Shown here one piece after another: positions 50,586-62,572 of a stretch of 64,000 nucleotides of DNA. The DNA is taken from contig JACCIC010000004.1 of NCBI GenBank assembly GCA_018907035.1, forward strand, positions 7,028,001 to 7,092,000. Direction: 5' to 3'. Position 1 is the first letter of the stretch. Each line of letters opens with the position of its first letter. The notes beneath the pieces were generated by a model. That model saw only the letters and a program-made list of their open reading frames with translations. It made no database searches and had not been told where the DNA came from. The stretch is from Sycobia sp. Sy_11 (taxonomy: Eukaryota; Arthropoda; Insecta; Hymenoptera; Epichrysomallidae). The position numbers were made by a program, and so were the translations under genes.

Positions 50586-53500
50586 CTCTTTATCCGATTT
50601 CAAACCGATTAGAACGAAAAGGCATTTAAAGGAAGAGATCTGAACCCTCGTGGTGTAATATTCTGAAGAAGGATAAGAGGAGACTCTGAGAACCTGTATG
50701 GCATTGTTCTGATGATTTGTCACTTAACGATACTGTTCGAAAGGTCAATGCTCATACAAATAACCACTTTCATAAAAAATAGACGGATTAGGATACTCGG
50801 GACTAGCTTAAGTTGATGCACTAAAGCAAATAAAATGATATTATATATAAGTTTCAAGAAAGCAGGATATCTTTAGCCTTTAACGTACGGCAAGCGAGTA
50901 AGTAACCCACGCATCATTTATTGCTAGGATAAACAGTCATCTTTCCCATTTCATCGCCGAAAAAAAACGAACCATCATTAATAAAGAATCAGTTATCATA
51001 ACTTGTTATGTGACAATTCAAAACTTTTAATATTTTTAAATATCTTAAAATAATTATATTAAAAATTTTAAAGAAAAACAAATTATTGCATGCTTATAAT
51101 ACCATTTATATTATTTTTATTTTTTGTGTCCTTTTATCATTTTGTAAAGTCGATTTCATCATTTTAAGAACCCCTATTATTGTTGTACCTCTAATATCTG
51201 CATCATTTATTTTTAAAAATGTAAAACATGTACACAACATTTAGCTGTAGGAAAATTGTAGCTATTATTTATTGGATTAAAATATATGAAATGTTTGTAT
51301 ATTTCATGAATAATTTATATCATCAGAGTGTAATAATTTTATTAAATGACATATTGCTACACAATACCGGAGTTGAAATGCCGACATTTTAAAATGGTGC
51401 AGAGATATTATTGTAATATATAATACTTTATTGTAAAGTAATTTAATTTTTGAAATATACTGAAATAACATAAATGTGTTGTAAAAAATCGAAAGGTTTT
51501 TTTAGACATTTATAAGACGTCTTATGTAAATTTTCAATATTTATATTGAATAATTTGATACATGATATAATTAATACTATTATTAATTACGAATAAATTA
51601 ATAATCATTAATAACTTAATCAATATATATTTTAGAAAATGTATCAAATTACCTAATAATATTTTATTTTCTTAAATATTATTTCTATTATTAGTGTATA
51701 TAATCTATTTTTTTAATGGTAATATCTATTTCGATGTTCATAAGTTCAGAAATGATATATAGAAATAATGTTCATACCGAAATAATTTGTCAATTTATTG
51801 TCAAGTTAAAAGTATTGGATAGTATCGTTAATATATTTATTTATACATTTTCATTAAGTTATTTAGTATAGTGAAGAATAAATTCGGTCAACATTTTTAT
51901 TCAGTACTTATTATTCTTTTATCTATAATACGTACATAATTATTTATTATTTTTATTTAATTTATTTTTCTTACATTATTCCATTTATGAAATTTCAATA
52001 CTTGTTAGTAGTTTTTGTTCTACTACGCATAGTCGAATGTTAAATTAAATATGGTAAAGAATAATGTTCTGAAAATTAATTTTTAACATAAAGTACTTTT
52101 ACGTATTTTGAAGAACTGCTGATGATTAAAATTGGTCTTGCAAAAATTTTTATGATGAAAACGAAGGATAACATAAAAAATGGTGACTTACCCAATTTAT
52201 CTTTCAAAATATTAAAAACTTTAAAAAAGATTTGAACGAAAATTTTTATACCAGATCAAAACGCATTTTCTTTTTATACAATTGTTCTCTAAATATTAGT
52301 TTTAGAGAAAAATTCATTCAAATAGAAAATTTCGTCAATAACTTATTTCAATGATATTAGATCGCGAACTAAATTTTCAAGATAAAAACAATGACAACTC
52401 AATCAAATTATGATTTATGGTGTTTGCATTGGAAAGTATTAAAAGTATGTGAAAAAAGTTGTAAAACATCAAATCACATTTTTCTTATTTCATAGAATTT
52501 TTCGTTAAAGAAACGCTAAATTTTGCTTTTATCGTTAGTTAAAGTTATACCAAAAGCAAGTAACAGTTGGAGCATGTATGAAATTGATTTAAATATCTTA
52601 ACAACATATTAATTTTTTTTATATTTTTATCAAATTAACATGGACAAGTTATCCACGTTTGCATAGGACTTTTATTTTCCATTTTGTGATATTGTTAAAA
52701 TAAAAAATAGTCAACACTCGTGTTTTATTTATATGGCATAGACTAAGTTGTTTCATTTAATTCATATGTATATAAATGCCTATATACCAATTCAATACGG
52801 CGATATATATTTAGTATAATTAAATGAGCTGATCAATTGTAAGAATCGTTTAGTGAGACACGTTTGCCTTAAATGCTCGATAGAACTTTTTCCATTTTCT
52901 TTATTATTTGCTTATATTATTCATATTTCTGTAATAAATAATGTCCATACATATCTGTAAATAAAAAATTTATTTAAAATAAAAGTTATAAAAAATAGAA
53001 ATAATTATTTTTGTTTTATAAGCCTATTTAATTTCGAGTTTATGTTTTTTATAAATATAAATTTTTTAGAATAAACAAAATAACTTAAATAAACAAATAA
53101 AAATGCGTTATAAAACCCAAACTTTTTGGTTTTTAACGCGGATAAATTACAAGTTTTATTGCCTGGATCGGTAACGGGTCAGTATTTGCCAGTACTGTAA
53201 AAATAATCCCCTTTCGTCTGCTTAATACTTCGAAAATTCAGTTTGATTGATAAAAGTTCTGGCAATAATTCCATCTGTGACTACTAAATGATATCGTCTA
53301 AGTGTGATGATGGTACTGCGACAGTAGTTGCCCTACTACTAATGGTACTCCTCGTTTCACCGGAGATAACGCTGACATCAATGCGCGTAGACGAGTGAGG
53401 ACTTTGTACGTTCTGGAGCTTATGTTTTCCTGATGGTCCCAAGCAATAATAACATGACCATAACTTTGGTCGCAGGCTTGGCAATACCATCTTCTGTAAC

Positions 53501-53946
53501 TACTCAATTGAATCATTCGCTCATTGCGACGATCCTGAACCCCTACTTTGAAATATTGATTCTGAGTATTACTAGTTACATTGAGAATAATTTTCATTTG
53601 TGTACCACTTATTAATCAAACTACGACGTCGAGAAAATTGTTCCATAGTCTTATTTGAATGGAGTTTACGAATCGCAATGCATCGGCCGAAACGTTCAAC
53701 AGCACTTTTAGTTGATACATGTTCGCGGACTTTATCGAGGCGATAATTCCTTTCCTTGATTGATTTCCTTTCGGAAACCTCTAATTATTCCAATTCCTAT
53801 AAATTACAGAATTGATGGGTAACACATTCTTTCACTCCTTACTCCGCTACTACTGTCGCTTAATCATGACTTTTTTCTGTAATATAGCCATACTTGCATA
53901 ATTAAACACCCTCTACTCATCTACATTGGTTATCTCTTTTTTCCAG
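49663..53946. other. Gene B downstream region, no gene recognised
   Basis: It holds the gene B 3' UTR (candidate AATAAA at 50,420-50,425) and a GA microsatellite (50,541). Most of the rest is very A+T-rich. A G+C-richer island at 53,150-53,620 has open frames on both strands (99 codons on minus) without any recognised domain. Confidence 0.45.
50541..50582. repeat. (GA)n microsatellite
   Basis: A pure GA dinucleotide run of about 42 bp. Confidence 0.95.
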
Positions 53947-54018
53947 CAGCAGCGCCAAACTGGTTACTATCAAGCAGTAACCACTGATACAATGTTCATA
54001 CTTGCCTCGATGTTATAA

Positions 54019-56000
54019 ATATTCATCGATTTTACCGAAGCCAAGAGCTTATAGATTTTGAATAATGTTCTAATAATATGCTAACGATATCATTACAGTA
54101 TTATTATCAAATTAAAAAAATATGCCGTTATCGTTCACATACTGTGAAATAGTATTATATCACAATTATATTGAAATGGTATGGCCATAATATTTTAATG
54201 AAAATTCCATATATTCGCATGTCTTGGATATTGAAAGATAAGTCATCCGAGTCTGGCAATATCAATTGTATCTATTATTTTTTCCGTTTTAACGTTGCTG
54301 TAGTAGTCAAATGATAATTCGTAGTATTTTTATAAAAATTTTTTCCTATTTTAATTTTAATTTCAAAACGTTCGTGTAAAAAATAACATGGATAATATGA
54401 AGGCCGGGCCAGGTACATAGAATGGCACAAGATATCTGGGTGAGACACTTCTTCAAAATCATCTGATATTATTGAACTCATGTAGTACAGAAGTTGTTCC
54501 TGATTTCAAATAAACATAGTATTTTTCAACTTTTATATTGTCGTTTATTTGTATCCAAAATCGATTCCTAGGATTAATTTTCACAGAAACATACCGAACA
54601 CGGCACAGTGTTGCATCGTGGTGCAATTTCTTTCGTTTAATTTTACTCCTTTTACACTTCTTTATTTTCCTTTTTTTATTCTCTTCGTACCTTCTCAAAT
54701 GCTTATTAAATTTTAAATTTAATGAATCCACGCTGTGTACCATTAAAATTAAATCTGGTAATCAAGTAAAATTAAATCTGGCAATTTTGAATATCATCAG
54801 TTATTTTTCATTTTTTAAGAATAATGAAGATTTTTACGATTATTCAAATAACAATTATTTTACATTAATATAAATAATAATTGGTTAAAAATATTAGAAA
54901 TTCATTTTAAATAAGTTTTTGATTTATCATTACAATCATCATCATTATTAATCATCATTACAATTAATCATATTCGTACTGATATTTATTTAATCTTTAA
55001 ATAACTGTATAAATAATATTTAGATACCTCTTATTCAGATCTTACATTTGAAACAGTGAATTCCTTTTATAAATCTAATAACTATATACTTCAGTCCACT
55101 CGAAGTTGTATCCATTAAAGTTTATAGTTACATAAATTCGTCTATATTTTTCACCTCTCCACAACGACTTGTTTTTATTAAATGTCGCCTAAAATTACTT
55201 TTGTTATTTTTTGGTATTACCAAATCGATGATGCTGATCCTTCACAAATTTTGTATATAATTATTAAACGTTCCAGTATAGTATATCTTTTTTTTACTAA
55301 GATTTTCAATATTGTTTTATAATAACCAATTACAATATTTCGAAAATTACTTTTCAGTGAAGGTTAGCATGTATTTAGCATTTGAAATAGACATTTTCAT
55401 GCTGGTTATTTCGATTTCTAGATGGTTGAGCTTCCTGAAATTTTGACCGCACAAAAAAAAGATAATATTGAACGTGGTAATATTGAAAAAGGTAATATTG
55501 AAGTTTTTATCTGTAGTTCAGATATCATTTTTATTAATACACGCACATAATATGAAAATGAACTCGAATATCTCATATTTTTATTTTTCTGAACTATAAC
55601 TTTATTATACATATTAGAAAAGATTTATTTATTAAAATACTTCGGATTATTTTTGATATATTTCATATACAATACATGATTAAATCTATAAACTTCAATG
55701 CTTAAAATATACGACCAATATCTAAAATTTATCTTACTTTTTCGTTTGCATTCAAAATTTTTTCTTTAATTCTTTTATTAATGTTAAAACGTTTCATATA
55801 AAATTGATTTATCTATTCAACATATACTTCAGTAATGTCTTGATCTTCATTTATTTCCTATAATATAAACTCATAATAGCCCAAAAAAAAGAATAAATTA
55901 GACACTTGCAGGTGAAAAAACATTAGTTTTATTAGTTAGATGTATCTATCTAGACTATTACAGTCATTAATACTACTAAATTATTTCTAGTAAAATTCTT
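54019..56000. other. No confirmed gene
   Basis: A+T-rich. The only item of note is a minus-strand frame of 94 codons (54,743-54,459) with a Lys/Arg run (KKRKIKKCKRSKIKRKK), followed out of frame by another 68-codon frame. It is not similar to anything I recognise. Confidence 0.4.
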
Positions 56001-57480
56001 TTAATGCATAGATCGTAATACCATAAAATAAGATGCTGCATTTTTCATTATCTATAAAAATTATATCAAAGTAAGTTTTACGTAAGTAAAAATAATGAAA
56101 ATATATTAAGCTTGAAATAGAATATCGACTCACCATTAGAAAACATTCCATACTCATAATCACGACACCACCTGCAGACAGAGCCAAAGGTTTGACAGAC
56201 TGGAACATTATCATTTGAATTGATGATCTATAGTGTATGGGCATATTATACCATTGACTATTATACCTATAAACAGCAAAGATTAAAATATTGTACATAC
56301 GTGGTCAGACAATTAAGTAATGTGACCGATTTTATTTCTCGGCCTGTGGTAACACTGCGAACCTGTAACTCCGCCACCGTAACAGTAGATCCCTACTGTC
56401 TCGATTGAGACCTTGACGACTCTTATGTGATTATTTCTTCGCCAGCTTTTTAGTGTTTTTGTTTTTTTAACAACGAGCGAGTAGTACACGTGACGAAAAT
56501 GGAACAAAGAAATTTAGAGCAACCGTGAGCGATAAAATTTTGTGCACAACTCGGCGAAACCGCGACAGAAACTTATGATAAAGTGCTTAAAGTATATGGT
56601 AGTGATTCCCTGAGTCGTAGTCAGCTGCTTCGATAGTATGCCGATTTTAAAAAAAGCTTTTCAAAAACTTTTCAGATGAGCAAAAAGCCTACCGAATGAT
56701 CCTACTCTGCTTGATCGAGTTATTACTGGTGATGAAGGTTGTTTCTTTCAATATGACCCCAAACTTAAATGACAAAGCCAACAGTGGCTGTCCCCTGGAA
56801 TGTCAAGGCCAAAGAGGCGAGAATGAGCAAGACAAAAGTGAAAACCATGTTCATTTACTTCTTAGACAGAAAAGAGGTGGTTCATAAAGAGTTTGTACCT
56901 CCTGGTCAACTCGTAAATCAAATATTCTATCGCAATGTGCTCGAAAAATTGCGAAAAAGGGTGCTCAGAGTGCGTGCAGAGATCGTAAAGACTTGGGTTC
57001 TGTATCACGACAATGCTCCCTATCACAGTGCGTTCAGTGCCTCTCAATTTTTAGCGTCTAAAGGCATCGCAACGTTACCACAACCTCCCTATTCGCCGGA
57101 CATGTAACCTTCTGACTTTTTCCTATTCACCCATTTAAAAAAATTTGTCAAAGGTCGACATTTTAACTCTGCTGAAGACATCCAAGAATCTGTGACGAGG
57201 GTACTCGGAGAGGCTCCAGAAGAAGCGTTCCAGAATTGTTACGAAAACTGAAAAACCCACTCGAATAAGTGTATAGATGCGGAAGGGAACTACTTTGAAG
57301 GGGATCGCATCGATTGCCTTAATTTTTAAATATATTCGATTTTTTAATTTTGTCGCATTACTTAATTGTCCGACTTCGTAATGAAGTTGAATTACGAATG
57401 ATAATTACTATAAGTTTTTGAACTTTTGTTCTAGAGAGCATGATTTGCATTGTCATAAAAAGATCCTTCTTTGTTATTTT

Positions 57481-57535
<55 letters not shown>

Positions 57536-59767
57536 TATATATATATATGACGCCTCGATCACCATTGTAGCTGGATATAATTTTATATTTTAAGTCTTCA
57601 TGTTAGTGCGCTTTTTGTCAATGGAACGTTGTACAAGAATGAATAATTGAATTGTTAAGTTCGATACTATAATTTAAATAATTACAGGTGTTATATTTGT
57701 TATTTTAATTCTGTATTTTTTAGCATATGCTACTTTTATTAAATTAGTTCAGATAATAAATTTAATATTTGCATAAAAGTAAATTGCAATACTTCTTCTT
57801 CTAGTATCTAATTTCTCTTTTCTTTAGTATTTATATCCGGTGAATTTTATTTCTGGATCATTTTGAAGTTAGGATTTGATACAGACAAAGACACCAATTT
57901 CATAATTTAGCTGAGTTCATTGTAAGCTTTCAGACTGCTAATATTCCTTTATAATATTTTCAATGGATTATTTTTTATAGATGACCGATTAGTCTTCTGC
58001 TGTTAAGTTATATTTGTTATTGGACGTTAGGATTCTTTAAATATTATATATAATTCGCGTAATTTTGTTTTTAAAAGATTTCATTTTATATGATTATATC
58101 GCTTCGTAGTATATCTAAATATGAAGTGGGCCTATTGTATGTTTTTCCATAGGAATTCAAAATGTATAAGATACTTTATTAACTTCCTATTTAGCTGCAG
58201 CTAGGTGCAGATAAAGCATGTTACCTATACTTCTATTTTTTATTTGATTTAACTTCTTTTTCTTTGGTAGTTTTGTTTTACTTATGTGTTTATATTTGTA
58301 ATCAGCTTTTTTTTTGCTTTGAGTCTATATTATCGATTTCTTGTTGACTACAGATTGTGGACGTTGTCTTAGTTTCCATTCGAGTTGAACGTCTTGTCTT
58401 ATTCCTATAATATTCGGCAATGAAATTTTTACTAGAGTTATAGTTAGAAGGCTTCTATATACTGCAAATGGTCTAAGGACATGGCCTTTTCTAAATATTC
58501 ATTTACAATATTATTGTTACAGTGCTTAAGCAGATGTCCTTGTTCCTGATATGAAAAGTACGTGATCTCGATTAAAAACTATAAGTTGTACGTAGTACCT
58601 TCGTGTTCAATTTAGATTGATTTCGGTCGTTGGTTTAGATCATCGGCGTTTGCAAATACTTATCTTCTAAAATCAAGTATATGTATAAAACCAGAACATT
58701 TTAACAAGCTATCACATATAAAATTTGCGATTTTGGCGTTCTATCAATTTTAGAAAGTTTATTGTCAATTAGACTGTTTGGAATTATTGTTTGTCCATTG
58801 AAAATTATATAATTCTTTTCTTGTTATCGATTGGAGGTCTTATTTACAGTAAATATACATTTTTCGATGCTGAATCAATGCAGATTCTACTACAAAATGT
58901 TTTGGAGAAAAATCAAATGTTAGCCATCCCAATCATTTGAATGGTGTCAATTAAATGTTCTTTCCCAAAAATACCTTCTATAGAATGGATTAACTACAGC
59001 TTGAACTATTTTTGAATAAGAACTTTTTGAATTTGATTTTATATGATTACTTGGGTAATATTTAAAGGTAAGGTATAACATATAAAGCTTGGATAAGACT
59101 GTTTCACTTTGTAAATAAATATTACGAATGAATTGTTTGGAACAGATATATAGAACTTTGAAAACTCTGTGTGGCACAATATATGTACTTTATATGAATT
59201 TTTTATTTTTGTTTTTTATTTAAATTTTTTATTTTTGTATATTATTTATTTATTTTTATTTGTGTGTATTATTTGTTTCTATTTTTAGTTGTGCAGCCTT
59301 AAAACTCTGCTTCTGCGCAGTTGCTCAATCTCTAGCTGTTAAATAGACGAACTTGTTCTTACTCTGGTACAATTGTACATTAGGAATTTAAAAATATTTT
59401 TCTTTCTATTATAAAGGTATGCACGTATCTTAGTACAAATTCTGATATTGACAATTCCTCTTCATTTTTAGTAAGTATTCTTTTTAGAGTACACTTTTTT
59501 ATATGATGGATTTTTTTATATGTTTTTAATGAGACTAAGCTGTTTTTTATTAACCAAATAATTTCCACTTTTTGGTTTCTATTCTAAATTTAAACATAAT
59601 ATAATACTTTTAAATAAATCTCGTACTCACGCAGAATTTAAAACTTCCGCACTTGTATTAATGAGTTCCTGAGTTAAGAATAACCAAAGCATCAAACCTA
59701 ATATCATTGCGAAAATAATCCAAGAAAGTCGCAACATTTTAGATATATCATCATGGACAACGAACAT
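56001..59767 (-). CDS. Odorant receptor (7-TM family), last three coding exons
   Basis: Insect odorant receptors are seven-helix ligand-gated channels that work with the co-receptor Orco in sensory neurons. Minus-strand exons are 59767-59631, 56266-56134 and 56051-56001. They join with GT-AG sites in phases 2 and 0. Together they read a helix (SWIIFAMILGLMLWLFL), TQELINTSAEVLNSA, YNSQWYNMP, then MFQSVKPLALSAGGVVIMSM, and finish IMKNAASYFMVLRSMH and stop. This is the classic C-terminal pattern of the family (WYN.P, ...S.KPL.L.AG, SYF.VLRS). The upstream coding exons are not visible between 59,768 and the CpG-rich region, so the gene is either a truncated relic or has distant 5' exons. The first intron (3.4 kb) holds a mariner. 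The second is only 82 bp. The three exons show no frame damage. Confidence 0.88.
56300..57378 (+). mobile_element. Mariner element inside an odorant receptor intron
   Basis: The inverted ends share GACAATTAAGTAATG (left from 56,308; right as complement ending about 57,371), with TA duplications at 56,298 and 57,379. The element is 1,079 bp. Plus-strand transposase pieces start at 56,499 (MEQRNLEQ, then KFCAQLGETATETYDKVLKV). They jump to the first aspartate (VITGDEGCFFQYDPKLK), then AVPWNVKAKEARMSKTKVKT, the second aspartate (WVLYHDNAPYHSAFS) and the third (PPYSPDM, stop, PSDFFLF). The D,D34D mariner class is clear. A segment after the HTH is deleted and several stops are present. It lies antisense to the host gene. 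Confidence 0.9.
57485..57549. repeat. (TA)n microsatellite
   Basis: A TA run with one CA interruption. Confidence 0.9.
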
Positions 59768-60689
59768 CTGGAAAAAAAGAAGGTTGCAAAAAATTTGAAT
59801 TCTTATTGTACCGATATGACGCATATATGCGTCAGAAAATAAACCATTGTGAAACATCTATTTTGTATCGAATAATAATTAAGAATGATGGATAGGTGTT
59901 ACATAAACACATACACACACACAACATGAAATCAGATATTCGCCACGCCCACGTCGTTGATACTGGGCAGTACTGAGAGGCAGTACTTTCAGTTTTTGAA
60001 ATAAGGATTTATCATATTTTGTTCATTAAAAAGTTTGAATTTTTCAATTTTGACTTCAGAATCGTAATCAGCGACACAAAAACTCTATATATATATATAT
60101 ATAGCGCGCGCCATCCCACGAAGAAGGAAACCTTAAGGCGCTCGCGCGCGCCGTCGCGCCTTGTGCTCGGCACGGTCCCTCCCCCCCCTTTTTCGTCCAC
60201 GCGCACGAGCCAAGAAGCAATATATTTCGAAACCTCAATGGATTCAAGATTGAAGATAAATGAGGAAAAAAGAAAACAAATGTACACATACAAATATTCT
60301 GATACAGAAACATGACAGCGAGCAAATAGAATGCAAGTATAGGTATCATAAGTTCGATGAATATACCTACAAAAATAACGATTGTATTGCGAATGTAAAA
60401 TACCAACACACGCACTAATGCTAAAGGACTGTAATTGTAAAAGATTGTAATTGTATTATCAAAAATAATAACGAAATGAATTGATTTAGTCTTGTGTCTC
60501 GAAATGATTCAACTTTCAAACATAAAAAAAAGGGGGGGTACATTTGTACATAACTATTTTCATCACATAATTTGAGTTATCGTTCGCAATTAAATTTTAG
60601 TAGGCAGTTACAATGTTGAGATAATTAACAAATAAAGGAATTTTTTTTCATTTCTTATTGAGTTTGGTGCAAGATAGTAAATTTGTACC
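59768..60689. other. No receptor exon recognised
   Basis: Expected site of further odorant-receptor exons, but no matching helix or motif was found on the minus strand. A short G+C-rich patch (60,100-60,215) follows a TA run. Its open frames on both strands look compositional. Confidence 0.4.
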
Positions 60690-61115
60690 AATACAGAATA
60701 ACTGTATAAGATGATAAGAGATAATGGAAAATAATAGAGATATAGAGATAATAGACTATAAGAAAAGATAATAGTATGTATAACTATAATAAATAATAGA
60801 AGATAATCAGAGATAATAGAATAACATAGATAATAAGAATTAATAGAAGACATAGAGATATGAAAAATAAAATAAGGTAATAGCGTATATAACTATAATA
60901 AATAATAGAAGATAATCAGAGATAATAGAATAAGATAGATAATAAGAATTAATAGAAGACATAGAGATAAGAGAAATAAAATAATGTAATAGCGTATATA
61001 ACTATAATAAATAATAGAAGATAATCAGAGATAATAGTATAAGATAGATAATAAGAAATAATAGAAGGTATAGGGGTAATAGATGTAAAATAAGATAATA
61101 GTATATATAACTATG
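60690..61115. repeat. Minisatellite, 109-bp period, nearly four copies
   Basis: The marker TAACTATAATAAATAATAGA occurs at 60,781, 60,890 and 60,999. The shortened TAACTATG is at 61,108. All are exactly 109 bp apart. The units are built of GATAAT/AATAGA words. Copies differ by a few substitutions. Confidence 0.9.
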
Positions 61116-61435
61116 AAATTTAGATTTGATATTATTTTCTTACTTAATGCCATGCAATTTCAAACATTATTATAAAAAAAGCTTAGTGTTAAGGAACGCC
61201 CTTAAATAGTTTCCTATGCAAGCGAGAAAAAATTAATCTTTTTTTTTTGTCTAAAACATTCTAGATATTGTTATAAAGGGCACGAACTATAATTATAATT
61301 TTTTTGTTGATTCTATTGATTTGTAATCTAAAAAGAAATATATTGCGTTAGACATGTAAATTACTAGCTAAAAGTATAAGATTTTGATTTAAATTTAAGA
61401 TCTGTAAATTTATCAAAACCGATTCTTTTCGTAAG

Positions 61436-62249
61436 TCCGTATTCGGCACGTCACGATCGCGGTCGGCCATCGCCGGCCGCCGCCAAACTTCCTCCCTCCT
61501 TATCCCATCCTTCTTCCCCAGCGAACGGGAGATGCGCGGGACTCCGCGCTCAACCACCGAGCACGCAAGTCGTGAGAAAGGAAGAAGAGAAAGAGGATGA
61601 GAGATAGCGGAGTCTAGAGTTGGCCGTAGAGAAAGGTGCGAGGTAAAGTCGGAGAGAGAGAGAGAGCAGTGTGAAGTTCAAAGGAAAAAAAGGAGGAGAA
61701 GGAAGTCAAAGGAGATATCATGAGCTGGGCGAGAAGAGGAGACAGCAGGAAGAGATAACGGGAAGAAAGCCATCGGAGGCAGCCGAGAAAAAAAAAATTT
61801 TTTTTTTGATAGGCCCCCAGCAGCACCGGCGCCGCCTCCATCCTGGAAGGCGCGTAACGCCGACACCGACGGCGAGTCAGTGGACGCCAGCGGAGGACCG
61901 CGCGCATCCGGTAAGCGCCATCGTGGTTTGTTTTTTTTTTGTTGTTTTTCTCTCCCTTTCTTTTTCTTTTTGTTCCCCTTTCCTCTCCCCCTTTCCCGTC
62001 TTCCCCGTAGTAGTCCGGGTTCGGCGGGCGCGTCGGGGCGCGGGTCGCCGCCGGGGGGGGGGGGTGTCGGAGCACGTGGACCGGGCGTAGTATAACTGCG
62101 TTATCGGGAGTATTCTGTGTAACTCCGGAAACGAAAGGACTGAATAAACTCTATTGAGTGAAAATTGTTGTCGGACGAACATTTCTTTTCCCGATACATT
62201 TCTTCTCCTTTTCAGGCTGACGGGACCTCCTCTGAGGAAATAGAGGCGA
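61436..62249 (+). promoter_or_regulatory. CpG-rich promoter and probable 5' UTR exons of the right-edge gene
   Basis: This is the most G+C- and CpG-rich stretch of the window. A probable first exon ends at 61,910 with donor CATCCG|GTAAGC. A second short exon (62,216-62,249) has acceptor TTCTCCTTTTCAG and donor GCGA|GTAAGTG. Neither gives a long frame with an ATG, so both are probably non-coding. The large open frames on both strands here follow from high G+C and few stops, not from protein signals. The transcription start is not resolved. Confidence 0.5.
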
Positions 62250-62344
62250 GTAAGTGAAGATTATATTTTTTGTGTGTGTGCGCGCGAACGAACTTAATCA
62301 TATTAAATTTCATAAATTTTTGTGTTGTCGTAATTCGTCGCATC

Positions 62345-62347
<3 letters not shown>

Positions 62348-62389
<42 letters not shown>
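62348..62389. repeat. (TA)n microsatellite
   Basis: A pure TA run directly abutting the large inverted repeat. Confidence 0.95.
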
Positions 62390-62392
<3 letters not shown>

Positions 62393-62572
62393 TATGTGCG
62401 TCATGCCGGCCCGGGACTGTAATGCCCATCATAAATAATTGAAAAAACTGTTTTATACGCATGGAAGTGTATATATATATTTTTTTTTTCTATGCGTATA
62501 AAATAGTTTTTTTCAATTATGAAAAATTTAATACGAGCATTACAGTCCCGGGCCGGCATGACGCACATATGC
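62390..62572. repeat. Large near-perfect inverted repeat (foldback/MITE-like)
   Basis: The arms are 62,390-62,462 and 62,492-62,572, separated by about 29 bp. The outer 30+ bp match perfectly (ends GCATATGTGCGTCATGCC; inner CCGGCCCGGGACTGTAATG). Near the loop TTTTATACGCAT pairs with ATGCGTATAAAA. The right arm has about 8 extra bases in the middle. A transcript would fold into one long hairpin. Confidence 0.85.

Noticed and set aside
61614..62095. Long Pro/Arg/Gly-rich and Lys-rich frames on both strands in the CpG-rich region
   Set aside because: The composition is explained by homopolymer runs and high G+C. Splice signals indicate non-coding 5' exons instead.
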